DNA of 54,354 bases, taken from positions 1 through 54,354 of the forward strand of contig CAZVAQ010000004.1 of the NCBI GenBank assembly GCA_964625145.1, given 5' to 3'. Origin of the DNA: CAYTRP01 sp964625145. Its GTDB lineage: Bacteria; Sumerlaeota; Sumerlaeia; SLMS01; JAHLLQ01. Below, one piece after another: positions 18,560-25,783 of this stretch (position 1 is the stretch's first letter; every line of letters starts with the position of its first letter). The notes under the pieces were generated by a model. The model did not search any database, was not told where the DNA came from, and saw only the letters and a program-made list of their open reading frames with translations. Position numbers and translations under genes: made by a program.

Positions 18560-18716
18560 CTGGTATCTCGCTTCCACAAGGAGGATGGCCCCTGACCGGA
18601 CCGCGGGCGCGGGGGACTCGGGGTAGCTTTGGGCGCATTCGTCAGCCTTAGTCGACCGATTGAGCAAGGCCCGTGGTTGCAGGCAAGTCCATTTTTGCGT
18701 GGAACGTGGTGAAAAT

Positions 18717-18788
18717 GTGGGTGTGGTGGTCGGAGTGGACACGGTGGACGGGGTGGACGTTGTGGGCGAGGTGGACGGGATGGCCCCG
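18717..18788. repeat. 9-nt phased tandem repeat (eight units of GTGGNCNNN type)
   Basis: Eight consecutive 9-nt units begin GTGG or ATGG: gtgggtgtg, gtggtcgga, gtggacacg, gtggacggg, gtggacgtt, gtgggcgag, gtggacggg, atggccccg. The period is exact and the last three bases of each unit vary. The tract lies in the 386-nt spacer (18560-18945) between the divergent pilin and NfeD genes, about 157 nt from each start. The rest of that spacer shows no gene. Confidence 0.8.
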
Positions 18789-18945
18789 AATGAAGGGGTG
18801 GGGGGGATGGGAGTGCGCCTGCTTGGAATAAGGGGAACCTCTGGGCCGTAAAGGTGAGCGATTGGCGGCTTTCCCTTGCCGCCCGGTCGTGGCCATGGGA
18901 TTCCATCCCTCGACTGAACCTACCCGGCTCCAGATGGAGTGATGT

Positions 18946-19548
18946 ATGGCCGAATGGCTGGACCTCCTCCCCCTTGATAATGCACCCCTGACTTTGATCT
19001 TTTGGGGGTGCCTGCTGATAGGCCTCGTGCTCGCTCTCTTCTCGTTTCTCTTCGGTGAGATCCTGGGCTTCGGGCTGGATGCGGCGGAGGCCGGGCCCAT
19101 CAGCGGGCCGATGATCGCGGTTTTTTTGGTGTTTTTTGGTCTGGCGGGACTGGTCCTTCGGGATTTGGCGGGGTTTGGCCCGGCCGGATCGATCTTTGGA
19201 GGGTTCCTGCTCAGCCTGCTCGGTTCGGCCATCGTGTACTATGGGGGCTTCAAGCTGATCCTGACCCAGCAGGGCGGTACCAGCTTTGACCCGACGAAGC
19301 TGGAGAACACCACTGCGAAGGTTATCACGGCCATCCCGGAGGGGGGGACGGGGGAGATTTCCTTTGATTCAAACAGCGGTCGAATCAGCGGTCCTGCCCA
19401 GACCGCGGATGGAAAGCCGATCGCGAGCGGGCAATTGGTGAATATCGACCGTTATGTCGCCGGTATGTATATCGTATCGCCGTTTGCAGCCAGCAGGGCC
19501 CGGCACGACAAGCCGGAAAATCCCGAGAAGGAGGACGCATCCACATGA
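18946..19548 (+). CDS. NfeD/YuaF-like membrane protein, partner of flotillin
   Basis: A 200-residue protein with three hydrophobic segments in its first 110 residues (ILFWGCLLIGLVLALFSFLF-like, IAVFLVFFGLAGLVL, GGFLLSLLGSAIVYYGGF) and a soluble C-terminal domain of about 75 residues that fits the NfeD OB-fold (KVITAIPEGGTGEISF, VNIDRYVAGMYIV). It belongs to the short NfeD class without the ClpP-like protease domain, as YuaF of Bacillus. The stop overlaps the flotillin ATG (ATGA), the standard gene order for this pair. It likely assists flotillin in forming membrane microdomains. Confidence 0.85.
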   Translation: MAEWLDLLPLDNAPLTLIFWGCLLIGLVLALFSFLFGEILGFGLDAAEAGPISGPMIAVFLVFFGLAGLVLRDLAGFGPAGSIFGGFLLSLLGSAIVYYGGFKLILTQQGGTSFDPTKLENTTAKVITAIPEGGTGEISFDSNSGRISGPAQTADGKPIASGQLVNIDRYVAGMYIVSPFAASRARHDKPENPEKEDAST

Positions 19549-21068
19549 ACACGATTCAGATGTTGGGGGCGGGCGGGGGATTCCCCACCGAGATCATCGG
19601 GGTGGCCGCCGCACTCATCACGGCCTTTGTGGTGTTGGTGCTCATTGGTGCCTTGTTCGCCGCCCGGTACAAGAAGGTCGGCCCGAACGAGGTGCTGGTC
19701 ATCTCGGGTAAGTTCTTCCGCAAGGAAGGAAAGGGCTTCCGGACGATTCGCGGTGGTGGCGTGTTTGTGTGGCCGATCTTTGAACGCGTCGACCGGTTGT
19801 CGTTGAACATCATGACGCTGGTGGTGCGCACACCGGAGGTCTACACATTCCAAGGTGTGCCCGTGGTGGTGGACGGTGTCGCGCAGGTGAAGATCGACAG
19901 CGACCAGGCTTCGATCGACACGGCGGCGGAGCAGTTTCTGGGGCTGAACGACGAGCAGATCCGCACGGTGGCGCTGGAGACGCTGGAAGGTCACCTGCGC
20001 GCGGTGCTGGGGACGCTGACCGTCGAGGAGATCTACAAGGAACGCGACAAGTTCGCGCAGCAGGTGCAGAGCATCGCCACGCCGGACATGCGCAACATGG
20101 GCCTGCGCATCGTGTCGTTCACGGTGAAGAACATCACCGATCCGAACGGGTACCTGGATGCGCTGGGCAAGCCGCGCACGGCACAGGTCAAGCGCGACGC
20201 CATCATTGGCCAGGCCGAAGCCGATCGCGATGCGACCGCCAGGAGCGCCGCGGCGAACCAGGAGGGGCAGATCGCCCGACTGGCCGCGGAGACGCGCATC
20301 GCCGAGGCCGACCGCGATTACCGCATGAAGGTCCAGGAGTACGAGGCGGGCGTGAACAAGAAGCGCGCCGAGGCGGAGCTGGCCTATGACATCCAGCGCA
20401 ACACGACGATGCAGTTGTCCAAGGCCGAGGAAGTGAAGGTCCTGGTCGTCGAGCGCGAAGGCTTGATCAACGTGCAGGAGCGCGAAATCACGCGCAAGGA
20501 GCGCGAGCTGGACGCGACGGTGCGCAAGCCCGCCGAGGCCGAACGGTTCCGCGTGGAGACCATGGCCGAGGCGACGGCGAAGAAGTTGGACCGCGAGGCA
20601 TTCGGTAAGGCCGAAGCGGAGAAGCGCGAAGGTTTTGCCCGCGCCGACGTCGTGAAGGCAGCCGGTCTGGCGGAAGCCGAGGCCATCCGTGCGAAGGGTC
20701 TCGCCGAGGCGGAGATCATCAAGGCGCGCGGTCTGGCGGAAGCCGAGGCCATCCAGGCGAAGGGTCTCGCCGAGGCCGAAGCGAACCGCAAGAAGGCCGA
20801 GGCGTGGAAGGAATACAACGAGGCGGCCATCGCGGAAATCGTCATCGACAAGCTGCCGGAGATCGCCCGCGAGATCGCCGCGCCGCTGGCCAAGACCGAC
20901 AAGATCACGATCGTCGGCATGGGCGACGGCGCAGCCGGCGCGCACAAGATCACGCAGGACGTGGCGCAAATCGTCGCCGGTCTGCCGCCCGTTGTGGAGT
21001 CGGTCTCCGGGATCAACCTGGGCAAGCTGATGGAGAAGTTGCCGGGGATGGGGAAGAAAGAAGGGTGA
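19545..21068 (+). CDS. Flotillin-like SPFH-domain membrane protein
   Basis: A 507-residue flotillin. One N-terminal membrane segment (about residues 17-41), then the SPFH domain (about 45-220: VGPNEVLVISG, GFRTIRGGGVFVWPIFERVDRLSL, ALETLEGHLRAVLGTLTVEEI), then a long coiled coil rich in Ala, Glu, Arg and Lys to about residue 430. The coil ends in four tandem 11-residue units of the GLAEAEAI-type. The last 75 residues read EIVIDKLPEIAREIAAPL and MGDGAAGAHKITQDVAQIV, the flotillin C-terminal region. Flotillins oligomerise and organise membrane microdomains that support secretion and signalling complexes. A terminator follows. Its coupling with the NfeD gene is the conserved arrangement. Confidence 0.93.
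   Translation: MNTIQMLGAGGGFPTEIIGVAAALITAFVVLVLIGALFAARYKKVGPNEVLVISGKFFRKEGKGFRTIRGGGVFVWPIFERVDRLSLNIMTLVVRTPEVYTFQGVPVVVDGVAQVKIDSDQASIDTAAEQFLGLNDEQIRTVALETLEGHLRAVLGTLTVEEIYKERDKFAQQVQSIATPDMRNMGLRIVSFTVKNITDPNGYLDALGKPRTAQVKRDAIIGQAEADRDATARSAAANQEGQIARLAAETRIAEADRDYRMKVQEYEAGVNKKRAEAELAYDIQRNTTMQLSKAEEVKVLVVEREGLINVQEREITRKERELDATVRKPAEAERFRVETMAEATAKKLDREAFGKAEAEKREGFARADVVKAAGLAEAEAIRAKGLAEAEIIKARGLAEAEAIQAKGLAEAEANRKKAEAWKEYNEAAIAEIVIDKLPEIAREIAAPLAKTDKITIVGMGDGAAGAHKITQDVAQIVAGLPPVVESVSGINLGKLMEKLPGMGKKEG
20664..20795 (+). repeat. Four tandem 33-nt (11-residue) repeats inside the flotillin gene
   Basis: Units start GLAEAEAIRAK, GLAEAEIIKAR, GLAEAEAIQAK and GLAEAEANRKK. At the DNA level the first two units are echoed by the last two with a 66-nt period that is almost exact over the first 47 nt, so the array grew by a recent duplication of a pair of units. 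Confidence 0.85.
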
Positions 21069-21097
21069 AGGGTGAAGGATGAAGGATGAAGAACTGC

Positions 21098-21137
21098 GGG
21101 CCGGGGGACGGTTGACTCCCGGCCCGGTTTGTTTTGG
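21098..21137 (+). terminator. Intrinsic terminator after flotillin
   Basis: GGGCCGGG (21098-21105) pairs with CCCGGCCC (21118-21125), followed by GGTTTGTTTT. The U-tract is interrupted but the stem is strong. Confidence 0.75.
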
Positions 21138-21281
21138 GGGAGTGCAGAACACTTGAGTGGTTTCATGGGCGGAGCAGTTTGACTTGGGGGTGATTGGCAT
21201 TGATCGGGATAGGTGGGTGGGAAGAAGTGAGGGGTCCGCAGTGAAGTCTCATGCGGGAATTGACGAATGGGAGGAACTGCT

Positions 21282-21806
21282 TTGAGCTTTGACATCCAAA
21301 AGAGCATCCAGATCCTCGAGCGTACGCCGGCTGTTGTGCGCGCGATGTTGTCGGATCTCGATCCTGCATGGACGCTTGCCCACGAGGGGCCCGAGACTTG
21401 GAGCCCTTTCAACATTGTCGGCCATTTGATCGATGGCGAGGAAACGGATTGGATGGGGCGGGTGCGGATTATCCTGGGAGACAATCCGGACAAGCGCTTC
21501 GCGCCGGTGGATCGCTTCCGTCACCTGGAGGTGGCGAAGGGGAAGACGTTGGCGGAGCTGCTCGACAAGTTCGCGACGCTTCGCGCGGCCAACGTTGCGG
21601 AGCTGAAGGGGCTGGACATCTCCCCCGCCGAGCTGGCCCTCACCGGCGAGCATCCAGCGTTTGGCACGGTGACGCTGGAGCAGTTGTTGTCGACGTGGAC
21701 GGTGCACGATCTGGGACACATCGCCCAGATCGCGCGCGTCATGGCGAAGCAATACAAGGAGGAGGTTGGGCCGTGGGAGGCTTACCTGCCTGTGTTGCAT
21801 CGGTGA
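21282..21806 (+). CDS. DinB-like (DUF664/DinB_2) metal-binding four-helix protein
   Basis: About 174 residues. I choose TTG 21282 because GGGAGGA (21269-21275) lies 7 nt before it; the ATG at 21267 overlaps that site and would need another. The DinB superfamily pattern is visible: WSPFNIVGHLIDGEETDW with the first metal-ligand histidine, and the C-terminal WTVHDLGHIAQIARVM with the H-D-x-x-x-H pair. The family includes thiol-dependent S-transferases and many proteins of unknown role. It sits between the flotillin terminator and a convergent DUF4139-like gene, and nothing links it to either. Function beyond fold is not assignable. Confidence 0.85.
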   Translation: MSFDIQKSIQILERTPAVVRAMLSDLDPAWTLAHEGPETWSPFNIVGHLIDGEETDWMGRVRIILGDNPDKRFAPVDRFRHLEVAKGKTLAELLDKFATLRAANVAELKGLDISPAELALTGEHPAFGTVTLEQLLSTWTVHDLGHIAQIARVMAKQYKEEVGPWEAYLPVLHR

Positions 21807-21815
21807 TTGGCTGGC

Positions 21816-23420
21816 TCAAATCCTGACCAGCACCTCATAGTCCAGCGATATCAGCCGCTGCTGGCCAGGGGCGATGTCGATGGTCCAATTGGCTTCATTG
21901 GTTGGGTTGACGGCATTGCGCTTTGAGATCGAGCGCATCTGCGCCGGTTCGTCGGATGCGGTGATCATCGTACCTTGGAACTCGCGGGTGATCTCGATGG
22001 TGACTGGTGTGCTGCGCCGGTTGGTGACCTTCATTTCCGCCCGCACGGTGATCGGTTGGTAATCATTGTTCAGGATTCGGCGCGGGTCGCCACGGCTGAT
22101 GTCAAACTCCTCGTGTGTCGTCTCCACCGACATGGCCTTGGTCGTCTTGACGACGGCGGGCGCGCCTGGGTTGATGAACGAGGTGGTGGATTGTCCGCGG
22201 AACCGGCCGTCGATCCAGACGCTGACTGGCGCGGTGGTGAGCGGGAAGTCGAAGGGATTCGTGAAGCGGATCGAGTCCCACGCCTCCGGAGTGCTTGTTT
22301 CCCCGTTGTTCAGGCGGCCGAACTGATCGCGTCCGTCGGCAATGCGCCAATCAACGAAGCGCTTTGCGGCGGTTGAAGTCGTGGCCAGTTGCCTGCTGAT
22401 GGCCGAGCCACTGGCGATGGTGACGGGGCCGATGTCTTGGAAGTGCAGGTCCTCGCCTGCTCCCGCCATCTGGCTATCCAGCTCCACCACTCCCGCCCGA
22501 ATGGGCATGGCCGTGTTCGACACGATCATCTGGGTATGGATCGCGCCGCCGCGTGGCGAGTTCCCAGCGGAAATCTGGCTGAAGAATGATTCCAATGTCG
22601 TCTCGTTAGACAACAGGCTGGTCACGCTGGAATGTTCGATCTGCGGAAAGCCGGAGATGAGTTCGACGCGCGTTCCGTCCAGGTTGCGCCACTCGTTGCG
22701 GATGATGGTGCTGACGCCAATCGTCGCCGTCCCGGAATCGTCGTATTCGATGTGATAACTCGGCGCCCACGCCATTCCGCGGGTCAGATAGGTCATCGTG
22801 ATGGTGTAGTTGGGAGAGGCGCCGTCATCCACTACCAACTCGAGAGTGGGAATCTCGGACGTCTCCGTCTGGCGTTTGCCACTATTGCCACTCTCCTGAG
22901 TGATATACTTGATGTTGTCCATCGGCACATATGAGATGCGGCCATCCACCTGAATGGGGACCATTCCGACAGCGGTGGGGAATGTCACTGACGAGAGGTG
23001 CGGATAGATAGTGGAGGGCATCGCCGCCGGCGAGGGACCACCGGGAAGCGGCATGATGATCCCTTGCAGCGTCTCGCCTCCGGTCAGCGTCAGGACTGCC
23101 TGCGCGCCTTCGAGCCGCCGGGTGACCTCGACCAGATTGCTGGCAGGTGGAGCGGGGCGCTCTTCGCGGCGGGTGGCCGTCCGGGCCTCAAACTTCGCTT
23201 CCGACTCGAACCACAACGTGCCGTGGATGGCGTTCGGCCGGGTGTCCAGGTGGTATGTGCCGGGCCCGGGAACGACCATGGTCTCGCGCACCACAAGGAG
23301 TCCGTTCTTGAACAACCCGACGGATTCGACGGTGCTCTGGATGGGTTGGGGTTCAGCCGCGCCAACAGCAAGCGGGGCCACGAAGGCAGCAACAAAGTGC
23401 AAACGCGCGTTTCCAGACAT
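21816..23420 (-). CDS. Secreted DUF4139-like protein
   Basis: A 534-residue protein. ATG 23420 has AAGGAG 6 nt upstream and opens a signal peptide (MSGNARLHFVAAFVAPLAVG... AA). The frame stays open for a further 750 nt upstream, but that part is antisense to engB. The N-terminal strand ESVGLFKNGLLVVRETM and the downstream YLTRGMAWAPSYHIEY plus TIIRNEWRNLDGTRVELISG follow the DUF4139 pattern (conserved near the N- and C-halves of mucoidy-inhibitor-like proteins). The C-terminal third reads like paired beta-sandwich domains (FTNPFDFPLTTAPVSVW, VTNRRSTPVTIEITREF), ending LISLDYEVLVRI. Likely periplasmic or surface-located. It diverges from engB across a 78-nt promoter spacer. Confidence 0.75.
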   Translation of the reverse strand: MSGNARLHFVAAFVAPLAVGAAEPQPIQSTVESVGLFKNGLLVVRETMVVPGPGTYHLDTRPNAIHGTLWFESEAKFEARTATRREERPAPPASNLVEVTRRLEGAQAVLTLTGGETLQGIIMPLPGGPSPAAMPSTIYPHLSSVTFPTAVGMVPIQVDGRISYVPMDNIKYITQESGNSGKRQTETSEIPTLELVVDDGASPNYTITMTYLTRGMAWAPSYHIEYDDSGTATIGVSTIIRNEWRNLDGTRVELISGFPQIEHSSVTSLLSNETTLESFFSQISAGNSPRGGAIHTQMIVSNTAMPIRAGVVELDSQMAGAGEDLHFQDIGPVTIASGSAISRQLATTSTAAKRFVDWRIADGRDQFGRLNNGETSTPEAWDSIRFTNPFDFPLTTAPVSVWIDGRFRGQSTTSFINPGAPAVVKTTKAMSVETTHEEFDISRGDPRRILNNDYQPITVRAEMKVTNRRSTPVTIEITREFQGTMITASDEPAQMRSISKRNAVNPTNEANWTIDIAPGQQRLISLDYEVLVRI

Positions 23421-23498
23421 GGGGGACTCCTTTGCTTGCGCCGAGAGAGGCGGATTGGCACACTTGGACCCTAAAGAGACCTTTAAGGTTTGTTCCCC

Positions 23499-24134
23499 AT
23501 GGCGAAGATCAATGTGAAGGATGCCCGCTTCCTGCGATCGTATGATCGGTGGAAGGTGGACGATGCACTGCCGGCACTCCCCCAGGCGTGCTTTGCCGGC
23601 CGCAGCAACGTCGGCAAATCGTCTCTTCTGAATTCGCTGGTGGGAAGGCGGAGCCTGGCGCGGACCTCCAAGACCCCCGGCCGCACGCAGCTCATCAACC
23701 TCTTCGAGGTGGACCTGGCCTGCGATGGCGAGACCCGCGAGCTCCACCTGGTGGATCTGCCGGGCTATGGCTACGCCAACGCGCCGGAGGCCGTTCGCCG
23801 CGGATGGCAGCCCATGATGGAGGGGTACCTGAAGCGGAACCCGCTGCTGCGGATCGCGCTGCTGCTTCTGGACATTCGGCACACGCCCAACCAGGCCGAT
23901 GAGCGGTTCATGGAACTGCTGGACGAGGCGGAGGTTCCGATTCAATTGGTGGCGACCAAGACCGACAAGATTGGCAAGACCCACCGGCAGCGGCACTTGA
24001 AGGCCATCGCCGGGGTTTTTGGAGTGGCTGCAGGGGACATTTTGCCCTATTCCTCCGAGACGGGAGAGGGGCGCGAGGAGCTGTTGGGGCTCTTGGCGGA
24101 ATACAGTTCGGAGACTCCACCAGAGACCGTGTAG
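23499..24134 (+). CDS. engB: Ribosome biogenesis GTP-binding protein EngB/YsxC
   Basis: A 211-residue GTPase required for large-subunit assembly. ATG 23499 is preceded by AAGG; an upstream in-frame TTG at 23490 is less likely. All five G motifs are present: G1 GRSNVGKSSLLNSL, G2 GRTQLINLF, G3 DLPGYGYA, G4 TKTDK and G5 YSSETGEG. The N-terminal ARFLRSYDRWKVDDALP and the EGYLKRNPLLRIALLLLDIR region match EngB rather than Era or Der. The 210-nt spacer after it, to the pseudopilin operon, shows T-runs but no clear terminator. Confidence 0.95.
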   Translation: MAKINVKDARFLRSYDRWKVDDALPALPQACFAGRSNVGKSSLLNSLVGRRSLARTSKTPGRTQLINLFEVDLACDGETRELHLVDLPGYGYANAPEAVRRGWQPMMEGYLKRNPLLRIALLLLDIRHTPNQADERFMELLDEAEVPIQLVATKTDKIGKTHRQRHLKAIAGVFGVAAGDILPYSSETGEGREELLGLLAEYSSETPPETV

Positions 24135-24344
24135 CTCCGCACACATTTCAGGCGCCCATTTTTTGTGCACTTTTCGAACAGGCCGTGAGCGGCGCTTTCC
24201 GGTCGACTTCTAACCTCTTTTTTTTCAACAGTCTACGCCGAGCCGGCGATCGCGTGTTCGGGGCACGGGGATTGCAATTGGTCGGGCCGAGCGCGAGGGG
24301 AAGTCGACGGGCGCTCCCGAGATTACGTCCAAGAACATCTGAAG

Positions 24345-25052
24345 ATGAAGAGGCACTACGCGGTTCCCAAAGCTGCGTTCTCCCTGCTGGAAGTCCTGAT
24401 CGCTTCAACCATTCTGGCCATCGTTTTGTTGGGTGCCATAACGGGCCTGTTGTTCGTGTCGCGCATGTCGTTGGCGGCACAGCAGGACCTGATGGCCATG
24501 GAAGTGCTGGAGCGCGAGTCCGAGCTGATTCGCGCCGCTCCCAATTATCGCGCGCTTGGCGATCCGGACATGGCGGTCGCTCACCCAACCAATCCTGTCT
24601 ACACGGATCAGTCATTCACGATCCGACGCGAACGCGTCTATGATCCGCAGTTTCCTGATTCCGCCCCTACCTTTACATTGGACTACACATGGTATGGATT
24701 CGGGGAGGCCACCGGAGGTTCGAGCGACTCGTTGGATTTTGACCAGGACGACTGGCCAGAGGGTGTGGACATGACGGGCCGGTACGTGATCCTGCGCGAA
24801 GGGACCGGGGCGGGCCAGATGGCACGAATCACCGACCATACGCCGGGGCGTTTCGAGCTGGATGCGGCATTCAACGGCTACGGCATTTCAAACCTGTTGG
24901 TCGCGCCCGCAAGCGGCACCCGGTTCGAGGTGGATGGTGGCAAGTGGGTCCGGGTCACTGCGCGTTGGCGGCCGACGCCCAACGACAGGGAACGTGTGGC
25001 CGAGCGCGTCCTGTTTGTCAGCAATCGCGCCGCCGGGGGAGCGGGATCATGA
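24345..25052 (+). CDS. Minor pseudopilin, PilV/GspI-like
   Basis: A 235-residue prepilin. The leader is followed by the class III motif AAFSLLEVLIASTILAIVLL, with mature residue F1 and Glu5. The remaining 190 residues are not a recognised domain; they contain DYTWYGFGEATGG and TGRYVILREGTGAGQ, which suggests a beta-rich module of the minor-pilin type. The stop overlaps the start of the next gene (ATGA), so this is the first gene of a coupled series of three. In type IV pilus and type II secretion systems, such minor subunits form a priming tip complex. Being first in the series fits PilV or GspI. Confidence 0.8.
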   Translation: MKRHYAVPKAAFSLLEVLIASTILAIVLLGAITGLLFVSRMSLAAQQDLMAMEVLERESELIRAAPNYRALGDPDMAVAHPTNPVYTDQSFTIRRERVYDPQFPDSAPTFTLDYTWYGFGEATGGSSDSLDFDQDDWPEGVDMTGRYVILREGTGAGQMARITDHTPGRFELDAAFNGYGISNLLVAPASGTRFEVDGGKWVRVTARWRPTPNDRERVAERVLFVSNRAAGGAGS

Positions 25053-25714
25053 AAAGCTTAGGCAATGGTTCCCTCCTTCGCAATGCAACACATTGGCGCC
25101 GTGGTGCGACGCTGGTGGAGCTGGCCATCGCGGCGTCCCTTTTCGTTGGTGTCTCCGCCGTGGTGATGAGCCTGTTCCTGACGATGCTGCAGGAAGAGAG
25201 ATCCAACACGACGCGTCTGAACATGACGCACGAGGTGTCCTCCCTGCATCGCCGGTTGCGGGAAATTGCCGCCAATGGCGCGAACATCGCCGTGGCAAAC
25301 GGCGAACTGAACAACGACGTGGTTCTCTTCCGGCGGTTGAATGACGACAGCGAAACGCCGGTCTTTTCCGAGTTGAGGTATATTGACGAGGACGACGACA
25401 ACGACACGATCGGGGACAACTTCATCGTGTTCCTGCCGGACCGCGAGGACGAGGGCAACCAGCAGGTTATCGTGCGTCTGGTGTCGCGGATTCCCGACGT
25501 GACCAGCCCGGGGGGATTCCGCCCGGTGTTCACGCGCAGCCCGGGGTTTGGTGCGCCGCTGGTCGTGCAGTTTCGAGTGGGAGACCGCTCCGCGGTGCGC
25601 CAATCGCGCGCGGAACGAGCCGCGGATGACGAAGACCGTCGTGACGATGCCTTCACCGGCAAGGGATATCAGGGGATCGTCTTTCAGTCGGCCTACGGAC
25701 CGCGAAACGGATAA
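25049..25714 (+). CDS. Minor pseudopilin, PilW/GspJ-like
   Basis: A 221-residue prepilin coupled to the preceding gene. The N-terminus reads WRRGATLVELAIAASLFVGV, with Glu5 and a hydrophobic stretch to about residue 45. The following region has RLREIAANGANIAVANGELN and SELRYIDEDDDNDTIGDNF, the acidic and beta-strand-rich sequence expected of PilW/GspJ minor subunits. The C-terminal part ends in GIVFQSAYGPRNG. It is the second gene of the operon and precedes a much larger PilX-like protein by 69 nt. Function is assigned by class and position, not by a close match. Confidence 0.8.
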   Translation: MKSLGNGSLLRNATHWRRGATLVELAIAASLFVGVSAVVMSLFLTMLQEERSNTTRLNMTHEVSSLHRRLREIAANGANIAVANGELNNDVVLFRRLNDDSETPVFSELRYIDEDDDNDTIGDNFIVFLPDREDEGNQQVIVRLVSRIPDVTSPGGFRPVFTRSPGFGAPLVVQFRVGDRSAVRQSRAERAADDEDRRDDAFTGKGYQGIVFQSAYGPRNG

Positions 25715-25783
25715 CATCATCAGGGAGGCCTGGCAGTTCCGGTAGCAACGCAGCAAACGATACCGATTCCCCCGGAGCGGAAA

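Noticed and set aside
19452..21200. 582-codon minus-strand frame
   Set aside because: Antisense to NfeD and flotillin, with His/Arg/Leu-rich sequence typical of a shadow of coiled-coil codons.
23421..24170. N-terminal extension that would make the DUF4139-like protein 784 residues
   Set aside because: It is antisense to engB. A strong Shine-Dalgarno and signal peptide mark the true start at 23420.
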